A stretch of DNA of 35,890 nt from Rhizobium sp. Q54 (GTDB lineage Bacteria > Pseudomonadota > Alphaproteobacteria > Rhizobiales > Xanthobacteraceae), in the NCBI GenBank assembly GCA_945861895.1, contig CAMAWF010000028.1:1-35890 (forward strand), in the 5' to 3' direction. The first letter of the stretch is position 1, and every line of letters starts with the position of its first letter. Shown here piece after piece: positions 25,629-33,243 of the stretch. The notes beneath the pieces are model-generated. The model saw only the letters and a list, made by a program, of their open reading frames with translations. It searched no databases and was not told the DNA's origin. A program made the position numbers and the translations under genes.

Positions 25629-26034
25629 GCGGCAAGATTAGCATGGGCGCAGCGGGCATTGGGTCGTTTGGGATCGGGTCATCCCGCGCGACTCGCAACG
25701 GCGCGGCCGGCGTCTATACAACCTCCGGTAGAGTAACCTAAATCGGATACGCTCGCCAAATTGGACGCTTGGCCCGGTCCGGTCGGTGCCCATGTGCCAG
25801 CCAGTGCGGTTTACGCTGCCTGCGACAATCTGTGCGATCTTCCTTGTCGCCCGCGCGGGGCTGGGCCAAGATCGCCCCAAGGGTCCGACAACAACAATAA
25901 TCGGACCCTGCCTTTCATCGGGATGGGGTTCCGGATCGGCAATGCGGCCGCAGCCACGAAGCTGCGGCGGATAAACGGCTGGCCGTTCCGGTTTTCCCGG
26001 GCGGCCAATAGCAGGTGGGGTTGGGGGACGTCGC
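25629..26034. other. 406-bp gap with a 9-bp-stem hairpin; no gene seen
   Basis: No frame here looks like a real gene: the open frames on both strands give low-complexity, Arg/Pro-rich shadow proteins. The clearest structure is AGGGTCCGA (25880-25888) and TCGGACCCT (25901-25909), a perfect 9-bp stem with a 12-base loop (CAACAACAATAA). No T-run follows on either strand, so it is not an ordinary terminator. The gap separates the divergent small membrane protein and the VTT-ATP-grasp gene, so promoters for both should lie inside it, but none is convincing. Confidence 0.45.
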
Positions 26035-27765
26035 GTGCTTGAAAGAATGTCTGCGGTGATGGATTTCGCGCCCGATTTGTCATGGGCTGCGAAAATCGCC
26101 TCGCTTTTGGTCTTGCCGTTCGCGCACGAAGATCTTGCCATCATTTTGGGCGGCTACATCATCGTCAACGACATGATGCCGGTCACGCTGGTGGCGGCGA
26201 GCATTTATCTTGGAATGATTGCGAGCGATTTCGCGCTCTACGGAATTGGCGCCGGGGCGCGTCATGTGCCATGGCTCAGCCGTCTTGCCGTGGATGACCG
26301 CGTACGTCAGTTCGGAGATTCGCTCAAACGCAATGTCTTTAGCATCGTCGCGCTCTGCCGCGTGGTGCCCGGCATCGTCTTTGTCGCCTTTGTTGCCTGC
26401 GGCTGGGCGCGCGTATCGCTCGCGCGATTCACGGTTGCAAGTCTGCTCATCTCGGCACTGTATCTGCCGCTCATGCTGTACTTGGTGATCGTGTTCGGCG
26501 ACTCGCTGGACGATCATCTTGGCCTTTGGGCCTGGCCGATGTTGTTCTTGGCCATCGCCGCCACCGGATTCGCGCGCAAGCGCATCTTTGCATTCGCCGA
26601 CGTCAAGGATCCGGACCTGCTGCCGGCCGCCGACCCGGCGGTCTCGCAGGGCCATCGCGGCATGCCGGCGCTCGCCGGCAGCGACCGCAAGGTCGCCATG
26701 GCCGAGCGCATTCCTCCGCTGTTGTTTTACCTGCCGCTGATATTCAACTGGATTGGCTTGGGCTTGCGGCATCGCAGCCTGACACTGCCGACCGCGGCCA
26801 ATCCGACGATTTTTACCGGCGGCATGTGGGGCGAATCCAAAAGCGACTATTTCTACGACGTCAGCCCGATCGAACGGAAATGGATCGCCGAATTCACGGT
26901 GATCAAGCGCGGCGCCGGCGCATGGAGTGTGCGCGCGGACTTCGAGCGTGCCTTGCGGGCGCTGGCGGACGCCGGAATCGATTATCCGCTGGTGGCCAAA
27001 CCCGATATCGGCTGGCACGGCTATGGCGTTTGCCGCATCGATAACGAACAGGCGCTGCAGGAATATGTCGCGCGCTTCCCCGAAGGCGCCTCGATGATAT
27101 TGCAGCGGTTCGTGCCGCACGCCGGAGAGGCCGCGGTGCTTTATGCCCGCCTGCCGGGCGAGCGCAGCGGCCGCATCCTGTCGCTCACATTCCGCTATTT
27201 TCCGCACGTCATCGGCAACGGTATAGCGACCGTGCGTGAACTCATCCGCAAGGATCCGCGCGCGCAATGGAAATCCGCGCTCCATCTCGGCGTCGACCGC
27301 AGCCACCGCGGCGTCGACGAGCGCGATTTGATGCGGGTGCCGGCGGCCGGCGAGGTGGTGCAGATCGCCCTGATCGGCAACCAGCGGGCCGGCGCTCTCT
27401 ACCGCGATGCGCACCAGCATATCACCGCGACGCTTGCCGCGAGGATCGACGCCATCGCCGGCAGCATGCGCGAGTTTCACTACGGGCGTTTCGATCTGCG
27501 CTTCGATGCGGCCGAGGCGCTGATGCGCGGCGAGGATTTCTCCATCGTGGAGATCAACGGCATCGGCGGCGAGGCCATCGACGTCTGGGACCCGCGGCTG
27601 CCGGTGAGCGAAGTGTACCGGCGGCTTGTGGTGCAGCAGCGGCTGCTGTTTCTCATCGGCAAGCGCAATCGCGCGCGCGGGTTCCGCCCGACCGGGATCG
27701 GCGATTTCGTCAGCAGCCTGATCCGCCAGACCAAGCTCATCCGCCGCTATCCCGCCTCCGCATGA
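26035..27765 (+). CDS. Fusion of DedA/VTT membrane domain and ATP-grasp-like domain
   Basis: This is a single 576-residue frame. Residues about 15-190 look like a DedA/SNARE-associated (VTT) domain: FAHEDLAIILGGYIIV (acidic residue Glu32 in the re-entrant region), several hydrophobic spans and the family Arg-Pro-Gly segment CRVVPGIVFVAFVACGWARV (Arg109, Pro112). Two further hydrophobic patches lie near 166-178 and 227-243. From about residue 285 to 545 it resembles an ATP-grasp domain: YPLVAKPDIGWHGYGVCRI (Lys322), VIGNGIATVRELI, and the metal site VEINGIGGEAIDVWDP (Glu506, Asn508) as in D-Ala-D-Ala-ligase relatives. The start is GTG 26035 with GGGGGA 6 bases upstream; ATG 26047 is possible. 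It overlaps the next gene by 4 bases. The substrate is unknown; lipid or envelope ligation is inferred only. Confidence 0.75.
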   Translation: MLERMSAVMDFAPDLSWAAKIASLLVLPFAHEDLAIILGGYIIVNDMMPVTLVAASIYLGMIASDFALYGIGAGARHVPWLSRLAVDDRVRQFGDSLKRNVFSIVALCRVVPGIVFVAFVACGWARVSLARFTVASLLISALYLPLMLYLVIVFGDSLDDHLGLWAWPMLFLAIAATGFARKRIFAFADVKDPDLLPAADPAVSQGHRGMPALAGSDRKVAMAERIPPLLFYLPLIFNWIGLGLRHRSLTLPTAANPTIFTGGMWGESKSDYFYDVSPIERKWIAEFTVIKRGAGAWSVRADFERALRALADAGIDYPLVAKPDIGWHGYGVCRIDNEQALQEYVARFPEGASMILQRFVPHAGEAAVLYARLPGERSGRILSLTFRYFPHVIGNGIATVRELIRKDPRAQWKSALHLGVDRSHRGVDERDLMRVPAAGEVVQIALIGNQRAGALYRDAHQHITATLAARIDAIAGSMREFHYGRFDLRFDAAEALMRGEDFSIVEINGIGGEAIDVWDPRLPVSEVYRRLVVQQRLLFLIGKRNRARGFRPTGIGDFVSSLIRQTKLIRRYPASA

Positions 27766-28133
27766 GCCGCCGTATTCTCCGCAGCAGCATTGCGCTGACC
27801 GTAGCCTACGCAATTGCGTTGCAGGCGTTGCTGTCCGGCTATGCCGCCGCCTTTGCGCCGGATGCCACGGCAAGTCAGGTTTTTGCGATTTGTTCGAGCA
27901 GCGCCGGCGCAGGCGATACTCAGCCGCCGCCGGCGGAACACGATACGAATTGTCCGTTCGGCATGGCTTGCGCAATGCCGGGCTGCGGCGCAGCCACACC
28001 GCTGCACGTTCACGATCATCTGGCTGAATTTGGATTGGCGGCTGCGCCCGCGATTTTTCCGTGGGCCTACGCCGCCGTGCCGCTGCCGGCCCGCAAAGGA
28101 TCGCAGGCTCCGCGCGCTCCGCCGATGGTGTGA
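27762..28133 (+). CDS. Small exported Cys/His-rich protein (DUF2946-like)
   Basis: This 123-residue protein starts at an ATG that overlaps the stop of the fusion gene (ATGA). It has an N-terminal hydrophobic signal or anchor (SIALTVAYAIALQALLSG, about residues 9-26), followed by Cys44, His60, Cys64, Cys70 and Cys75 (NCPFGMACAMPGCG) and a His cluster His82/84/86 (LHVHDH). The layout resembles DUF2946-type small periplasmic proteins often found beside copper genes, but the match is weak. The ligands suggest metal binding. A PCu(A)C copper chaperone gene follows 82 bases downstream, in keeping with a metal role. Confidence 0.65.
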   Translation: MSRRILRSSIALTVAYAIALQALLSGYAAAFAPDATASQVFAICSSSAGAGDTQPPPAEHDTNCPFGMACAMPGCGAATPLHVHDHLAEFGLAAAPAIFPWAYAAVPLPARKGSQAPRAPPMV

Positions 28134-28215
28134 TGCTTAGAATTTAGAGCAATCCACTTAGCCATCGGACAAGTCCGCGCCCCCAGGGGCATGCGGGCAA
28201 TCACGGAGTCAATCG

Positions 28216-28734
28216 ATGAAACGCGCATTTTTCCTATCCACCCTCGCGCTTGCGGCCATGATTGCGGTGCCGGCTTGCGCCGACGACTACAAGCTCGGAA
28301 CGTTGCAGATCGCCGGTCCCTGGACGCGGGCGACGCCGAAAGGGTCTCCGGTCGGCGGCGGCTATCTCAAAATCACCAATACCGGCACCGCGCCCGACCG
28401 GCTGCTTGCGGGGACGTCGAATGTCGCCGACCGCTTCGAGATCCATGAAATGAGCATGGACGGAGGCGTCATGAAGATGCGGCCGCTGGCGGGCGGGATC
28501 GAGATCAAGCCGGGCGAGACGGTCGAACTCAAGCCGGGCGGGCTGCATGTGATGTTCGTCGGACTGAAAAAACAATTGCAACAGGGCGAGCGGGTGAAGG
28601 GAACTTTACTGTTCGAGAAGGCCGGCAAGGTCGATATCGAATATCAGGTGGCGCCGCTTGGCGCCCAATCGGCCACCGGCGGCGGCGCACCGGCCGGCGC
28701 CATGCCGCACGGGAGCATGCGCCACGGCAACTGA
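28216..28734 (+). CDS. Periplasmic copper chaperone PCu(A)C
   Basis: This 172-residue protein has a signal peptide (MKRAFFLSTLALAAMIAVPA then CA) and a cupredoxin-like domain with the copper site His77-x-Met79, Met88, His111-x-Met113 (H-x10-M-x22-H-x-M), very close to the family pattern. PCu(A)C hands Cu(I) to the CuA site of cytochrome oxidase, usually with a Sco protein. The C-terminal tail (GAMPHGSMRHGN) adds further Met and His ligands. No Sco or oxidase gene is nearby. It follows the Cys/His-rich protein by 82 bases; GGAG at 28206-28209 is the ribosome site. Confidence 0.92.
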   Translation: MKRAFFLSTLALAAMIAVPACADDYKLGTLQIAGPWTRATPKGSPVGGGYLKITNTGTAPDRLLAGTSNVADRFEIHEMSMDGGVMKMRPLAGGIEIKPGETVELKPGGLHVMFVGLKKQLQQGERVKGTLLFEKAGKVDIEYQVAPLGAQSATGGGAPAGAMPHGSMRHGN

Positions 28735-28847
28735 ACGACCGCGCGCGGCCGCGATTGGTAAACAAGGTCTGAACGGCCGCGCGCCAATACCATTGGTTAA
28801 GACAATTCGGCCTATATCGGGGGTAACAACAACCGTCGAGTAACCGC

Positions 28848-29735
28848 ATGACGGCGCGCGACCCAAACCACGAGCTTCACCGTGCTCCGGCCGATTCCAC
28901 GGCTGCGGCCGGGCGGCCGCGCATCGCCATCGGCGAAGCGCTGCGCAACAATTGGCTCGAAATCTGGTACCAGCCGAAAATCGATCTCAAGCGTAAATGC
29001 CTGGCCGGGGCCGAGGCGCTCGCGCGCATTCGCCATCCGGTGGAAGGGCTGTTGTGGCCCGAGAGTTTTCTCCCCGGTGTCGATGAAAACAGCCTGGCGC
29101 TGCTCACCGAGCACGCGCTGCTGGCGACGCTGCGGAATTGGACGACATTCGCCGATGCCGGTTTCAACCTGCACCTTGCGATCAACATTCCCTCAAGCGC
29201 GCTTGTCAAGCTGCCGCTTGCGGAGCTTGTCGACCAGCACCGGCCGAAGGTGGAGAGTTGGCCGGGTCTGATCCTCGAAGTGAAAGAAGACCAGATCGTG
29301 CGCGACATCGTACAGGCGCAAAAGATCGCTGTGCAACTGAAAGCCAGCGGCATCACCATCGCGATCGACGATTTCGGCGCCGGCTACTCCTCATTCTCCA
29401 GCCTGCGCGACCTGCCGTTCGCCGAGCTCAAGCTCGACGGCTCTTTCGTCAAGAACTGCGCGACCGATGCGACCAATGCGGCGATTTGCCAGACGGCGAT
29501 CGATCTCGCACACCGCTTCGGCAGCGTGGCGGTGGCGGAAGGAATCGAAAGCATGGCCGACTTGCAGGCGCTGCTCGTCATGGGCTGCGATTTCGGTCAG
29601 GGCATGCTGGTGGCGCCGCCGATGCCGAGGGATCGTTTCCTCGATCTGCTGCGCCAGCGCATGAACAAGCCACAACCCAAGCAGGCCGGCGCAGCGGCGG
29701 AAATGGCCGCCCCCGCAGTCGGCCGCGTCGCTTAA
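28848..29735 (+). CDS. EAL-domain cyclic-di-GMP phosphodiesterase
   Basis: This 295-residue stand-alone EAL protein has all key residues: Glu56 in EALAR, Asn113 in NIPSS, Glu144 in LEVKE, Asp174-Asp175 in IDDFGAGYSS, Lys195 in LKLDGSF, Glu231 in AEGIES and Gln251. It should hydrolyse c-di-GMP to pGpG with two metals. There is no GGDEF domain and no membrane span; the N-terminal 25 residues and C-terminal 25 residues (Ala/Pro/Gln-rich) look disordered. Any sensory input must come from a partner. It is convergent with the next gene, 3 bases apart. Confidence 0.92.
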   Translation: MTARDPNHELHRAPADSTAAAGRPRIAIGEALRNNWLEIWYQPKIDLKRKCLAGAEALARIRHPVEGLLWPESFLPGVDENSLALLTEHALLATLRNWTTFADAGFNLHLAINIPSSALVKLPLAELVDQHRPKVESWPGLILEVKEDQIVRDIVQAQKIAVQLKASGITIAIDDFGAGYSSFSSLRDLPFAELKLDGSFVKNCATDATNAAICQTAIDLAHRFGSVAVAEGIESMADLQALLVMGCDFGQGMLVAPPMPRDRFLDLLRQRMNKPQPKQAGAAAEMAAPAVGRVA

Positions 29736-29738
29736 GGG

Positions 29739-30326
29739 TTAGCGCGCCTTCTCCTCGCCGAATGCAAGCTTGACGTCGGCCGGCGGCAGCATGCGGAAGA
29801 CGTTGAGCGTCATCGAGATCATCACGTAATAGCCAAGGATACCGACCAGCTCGACCATTGCGGCGTCGCCGAGAACCGCATGCACGCGCGCGTAGCTCCG
29901 GTCGCTCACGCGCTTGCTGCGGTAAAGCTCCTTGATGAAATCGTAGATCGCACGCTCGTCCTTGGGGGCGCCCTTCGGCGCCCGGCCAGCGCGCAGATCG
30001 TTGATCGTCTGCAACTTGACGCCGGCGCGCTCCGCCATCGGCGCATGCGCGAACCATTCGTATTGCGCCCGCCACAGCCGCGCGGTGACCAGAATGGCGA
30101 ATTCCGAAAGCCGCGGCGTCAGCGCCGTCTTGTAGCGGCAATGGCCGCCGAGTTCCTGCGCGAGATCGCCGAATTCCGGCGCGTGCATCCAGACCGCGAA
30201 GGGACCGCCGTTGTTGAATTTGCCGCGCGGTCCGGAGCGGATGGCATCCACCAGCTTGCGCTGCGGCGCGTTCATCTTCTCTTCCGGGATTAGCGCGAGG
30301 CGCGGCGCCGGGCGTTTGGCGGGCAT
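29739..30326 (-). CDS. Carboxymuconolactone decarboxylase (AhpD-like) family protein
   Basis: This 195-residue all-helical protein resembles the CMD family: LTPRLSEFAILVTARLWRAQ and FAHAPMAERAGV are its core helices. The redox CxxC of AhpD is absent (TARLWRAQYEW instead), so it is more like the decarboxylase or uncharacterised subgroup; the reaction is unknown. ATG 30326 (MPAKRPAPRLALIPEEKM) is chosen because the domain begins soon after, and GGAA lies just upstream. Longer in-frame starts run through the divergent gene. It is divergent from the PNPOx-like gene with an 81-bp shared spacer. Confidence 0.82.
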   Translation of the reverse strand: MPAKRPAPRLALIPEEKMNAPQRKLVDAIRSGPRGKFNNGGPFAVWMHAPEFGDLAQELGGHCRYKTALTPRLSEFAILVTARLWRAQYEWFAHAPMAERAGVKLQTINDLRAGRAPKGAPKDERAIYDFIKELYRSKRVSDRSYARVHAVLGDAAMVELVGILGYYVMISMTLNVFRMLPPADVKLAFGEEKAR

Positions 30327-30369
30327 CGTGAATTCCTTGCCGTTGAAGTGGAGGGCCGGGTGGTAAGGG

Positions 30370-30375
30370 TATAAT
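30370..30375 (+). promoter_or_regulatory. Perfect -10 box before the PNPOx-like gene
   Basis: TATAAT stands alone in this GC-rich spacer, 32 bases upstream of ATG 30408. The nearest -35-like sequence, TTGAAG (30343-30348), is 21 bases away, which is too far, so a classic sigma-70 promoter is incomplete. It may work with an activator. Confidence 0.35.
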
Positions 30376-30407
30376 GTATCGGCGGGCGTATTTTCGCGAG
30401 GCCGATC

Positions 30408-31025
30408 ATGACGGACAGCCTGATGTACCACAACGGCAACCGCCGCTTGCAGGACGCCTTCGAAAGCCGGCGGATTGCCGACCGGCTGGAGGAAAAGCTC
30501 ACGCGCACCGCATTCACCGGGGATGACAAGGCCTTTATCGAAGGCGCGGCATATTTCTTCCTGGCGAGCGCGGACGCGCAAGGGCGCCCGGATTGCTCAT
30601 TCAAGGGCGGCATGCCGGGCTTCGTGCGCGTGAGCGGACCCGCCGAATTGGCGTTTCCGGATTACGATGGCAACGGCATGTTCAAGAGCCTCGGCAATAT
30701 CGCGGTCAATCCGAATGTCGGACTGTTGTTCATCGCGATGCACGGCAAGCCGCAGCGATTGCGGGTCAATGGCAGTGCGACAATGCGCCGGGACGATCCG
30801 CTGATGGCCGCAACCGCCGGCGCGCAAATGATCGTACGCGTTGCGGCGGTTGCCATCTTTCCGAATTGTCCGCGCTACATCCCGAACATGCAATTGGTCG
30901 AGCCTTCGATCTATGCGCCGAAGCCGGGTTATCGGCCGCCGGAGCCGGCGTGGAAAAGCTTTGCCGATTTCAAGGATTGCATGCATCCGCGGCAGCCGAC
31001 CTCGAACGGCGAGCCTCAGGGTTAA
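30408..31025 (+). CDS. PNPOx-like FMN-binding split-barrel protein
   Basis: This 205-residue protein belongs to the pyridoxamine 5'-phosphate oxidase-related fold: AYFFLASADAQGRPDCSFKG is the first beta hairpin, and NIAVNPNVGLLFIAMHGKPQ with RLRVNGSATMRRDD forms the FMN-binding barrel. Family members bind FMN or F420 and act as oxidoreductases, or bind heme; no substrate is suggested. The C-terminal part (YIPNMQLVEPSIYAPKPGYR) resembles the longer subgroup of these proteins. It is divergent from the CMD-family gene. Confidence 0.88.
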   Translation: MTDSLMYHNGNRRLQDAFESRRIADRLEEKLTRTAFTGDDKAFIEGAAYFFLASADAQGRPDCSFKGGMPGFVRVSGPAELAFPDYDGNGMFKSLGNIAVNPNVGLLFIAMHGKPQRLRVNGSATMRRDDPLMAATAGAQMIVRVAAVAIFPNCPRYIPNMQLVEPSIYAPKPGYRPPEPAWKSFADFKDCMHPRQPTSNGEPQG

Positions 31026-31156
31026 CGCATCGTTATCCCGGCCGCCGGTTTCCGCCGCGGCGTGACGGTGGCGGATCGATAAAATTCGACCTAATCGCCA
31101 AACGGGAACTCAAGTTTCCTCCGCTAGCTTTACGCGAACATAGCAGCGAGGATTCG

Positions 31157-31516
31157 ATGCGTGTCCTGATTGTTCCGCTGGTTGCCGTCGGCGTCGTTTT
31201 CGGCGGCTTCAGCGATGAGCCGACCGAGCGTCAGATGCAGAGCGCCTTTGAAAGCTCATTGGCGGCCAAAGTCCGCAATGCGATGGAATTCGTGGCCGAA
31301 ACCGGCGGCGTCGAGGCGGTGGACAAGGTGCGGCAGAACGGCACCGACCGTTTCAAGATCGGTGCGTTCCAGAAGCGCGATTGTACGCGGCAAGCGGCAG
31401 AACACGTCTGCGCCTTCACGGTTCAGATCGATCTGGTGAACGGAGCGTTACAGGGCACCATGACCGGCCGCTTTTATGCAGCTCCCGGCGGGCTTGCCTA
31501 CGCGCCCGACGCCTGA
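31157..31516 (+). CDS. Small exported hypothetical protein
   Basis: This 119-residue protein has a short hydrophobic N-terminus (MRVLIVPLVAVGVVFGGFSD) that could be a signal or anchor, then a soluble domain with Cys residues in RDCTRQAAEHVCAFTV that could form a disulfide. The family is not recognised. ATG 31157 is chosen because the hydrophobic segment starts there; no strong ribosome site is seen, although GCGAGG lies at 31147-31152. The 131 bases upstream contain no gene. Confidence 0.6.
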   Translation: MRVLIVPLVAVGVVFGGFSDEPTERQMQSAFESSLAAKVRNAMEFVAETGGVEAVDKVRQNGTDRFKIGAFQKRDCTRQAAEHVCAFTVQIDLVNGALQGTMTGRFYAAPGGLAYAPDA

Positions 31517-31681
31517 TCCACCATCGTCGCTAATTTTTGATTTCTCAACATTGGCCGCCGAACTGTGCGCCGCCGTTCAATTGCGGATTGGCGCATGGAT
31601 GCCTTCCGGTAGTAAGCTCCGCGAGGAACAAAAACCCCGATTGCGCGTTGCATGGCATCGGTTATCGAATGGAGGTCGCGC

Positions 31682-32167
31682 ATGAAGAACTCATTTAAGT
31701 TGATTGCCGCCTTGGCGGTTGCCGCGGCTGCCGCTCTACCGGCTGCTGCGGTGGCGCAGTCGCCGGACCGCAGCAAGGTCGGCACGCTGACCTGCGATAT
31801 TTCGGCCGGCATCGGGATGATTGTCGGGTCGAAGAAAAACATCGCCTGCGTGTTTGCGCCCTCGCAGCCGGGCCCGCGCGAGGTGTATTCCGGCGCGATC
31901 ACGAAATACGGCCTCGACATCGGCGCCACCAGCGGCGGCGAGATGATCTGGGCGGTGTATGCGCCAAACAGCAAGCGCATTGGCGCGCTCGCCGGTCAAT
32001 ACGCCGGCGCGAGCGCGGAAGCGACGGTGGGAGCCGGCCTCGGCGCCAACGTGCTGATCGGCGTTTCGGATCGCACCTTGGCCTTGCAGCCGGTTTCGGT
32101 GCAGGCGCAGACCGGGCTTAATCTCGCGGTCGGCGTTGCCGGTCTGGAGCTGCGTCCCGCGCGCTGA
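31682..32167 (+). CDS. Exported DUF992-family protein
   Basis: This 161-residue protein has a cleavable signal (MKNSFKLIAALAVAAAAALP then AAAVA) and a mature part VGTLTCDISAGIGMIVGSKK followed by IACVFAPSQPGPREVYSGAI and a Gly/Ala-rich end, the pattern of DUF992 proteins common in Hyphomicrobiales. The two Cys (in LTCD and IACVF) may form a disulfide. The function is unknown and the protein is likely periplasmic. ATG 31682 has GGAGG at 31671-31675 at suitable spacing. Confidence 0.85.
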   Translation: MKNSFKLIAALAVAAAAALPAAAVAQSPDRSKVGTLTCDISAGIGMIVGSKKNIACVFAPSQPGPREVYSGAITKYGLDIGATSGGEMIWAVYAPNSKRIGALAGQYAGASAEATVGAGLGANVLIGVSDRTLALQPVSVQAQTGLNLAVGVAGLELRPAR

Positions 32168-32208
32168 TTTAATCGGAGCCGGTCAGACTCTCATAGAGGC
32201 CCGGTCTA

Positions 32209-33225
32209 TTGGTGATTGCGCTTCGACCCGCACGGATTGCACTGCTGCCGGCGCTGTTGCTGCTCGGCGCCGTCCCGAGCGTCCCGCAGCCGCAACGTTA
32301 CGACGGCTTTAACGTGATCGCGGTGCCGGAGCATCCGTTCGGCAGCGAAATTTCCAAGCGCTCGTTGCGGCAGGCCAAACGGCTTGGCGCGACCGCGCTC
32401 GCCGTCGTCCCCTTCCTCTGGCAGCCGGCGCCCGCGAGCCCGGCCATCGGCCGCGGCAACGACATGTCGGATGCGGCGCTGGGAACGGCGATCCGCGAAG
32501 TACGCGCGCTCGGCCTTGCGGTGGTGGTCAAGCCGCATGTGTGGGTCCCGGAAAGCTGGGCCGGCGCGGTGGAGCCCAGCTCGGAGGACGACTGGCGCGT
32601 CTGGTTTGCGAATTATCGCGACGCGCTTCTGCACATCGCCGCCATCGCAGCGGCGGAAAAAGCCGACGCGCTGGCGATCGGCACTGAATTACGCAAGACC
32701 TCGCATCGCCCGGAATGGATCGAACTGATCGCGGCCGTGCGTGCGGCGTTTCCGCATACGCTGTTTTATACCGCGCACAACATCGAAGAGGCCGAGAGCA
32801 TCCCGTTCTGGAAGGACCTCGACGCCATCGGTGTGTCGCTTTATCCGCCGCTCGGCGCGGACGACGATCGCGCCGGGCGCCTCAAGGTCATGCGCATGGT
32901 GGCCGAGCGGCTCGATGCGCTTGCCGCGAAAACCGGAAAGCCGGTGGTGGTAGGCGAAATCGGCCTGCGCTCGGCCGAGGGCGCGGCGGCCAAGCCTTGG
33001 GAGAGCGCCGAGGAACGTGTCGCGCCGGCCGATCCGGTATTGCAGGCCGAGGTGCTGGCCGACTGGCTGGGCGTGCTCAACCGTCCGTCCGTCCGCGGCG
33101 TGCTGGTATGGCGCTGGCTGACCGACGCCAATGCCGGCGGCCTTGCCGATACCGATTTCACCGTGCAGGGCAAACCGGCGATGGGCGTATTGTTTTGCGC
33201 CTGGACGGCGCGTTGCGCAAAGTAG
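32209..33225 (+). CDS. Exported TIM-barrel glycoside hydrolase-like protein (GH113-like)
   Basis: This 338-residue protein has a hydrophobic N-terminus (ARIALLPALLLLGAVPSV) and a barrel resembling GH113 beta-mannanase relatives: GFNVIAVPEHPFG, VVVKPHVWVPESW, then LAIGTELRK (Glu160, likely acid/base), FYTAHNIEE, IGVSLYPPLG, VVVGEIGLRS (Glu250, likely nucleophile) and VLVWRWLTD. The two Glu on strands 4 and 7 fit a retaining clan-A hydrolase, so a polysaccharide target outside the cytoplasm is inferred. The start is uncertain: TTG 32209 or GTG 32212, with AGAGG at 32195-32199. Confidence 0.75.
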   Translation: MVIALRPARIALLPALLLLGAVPSVPQPQRYDGFNVIAVPEHPFGSEISKRSLRQAKRLGATALAVVPFLWQPAPASPAIGRGNDMSDAALGTAIREVRALGLAVVVKPHVWVPESWAGAVEPSSEDDWRVWFANYRDALLHIAAIAAAEKADALAIGTELRKTSHRPEWIELIAAVRAAFPHTLFYTAHNIEEAESIPFWKDLDAIGVSLYPPLGADDDRAGRLKVMRMVAERLDALAAKTGKPVVVGEIGLRSAEGAAAKPWESAEERVAPADPVLQAEVLADWLGVLNRPSVRGVLVWRWLTDANAGGLADTDFTVQGKPAMGVLFCAWTARCAK

Positions 33226-33243
33226 CGAGTGGCGCGCACTCCG

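Noticed and set aside
26080-27999. A 639-codon minus-strand frame opposite the VTT-ATP-grasp gene
   Set aside because: Low-complexity, Arg/His/Asp-rich translation without motifs; the plus strand shows membrane helices and ATP-grasp signatures.
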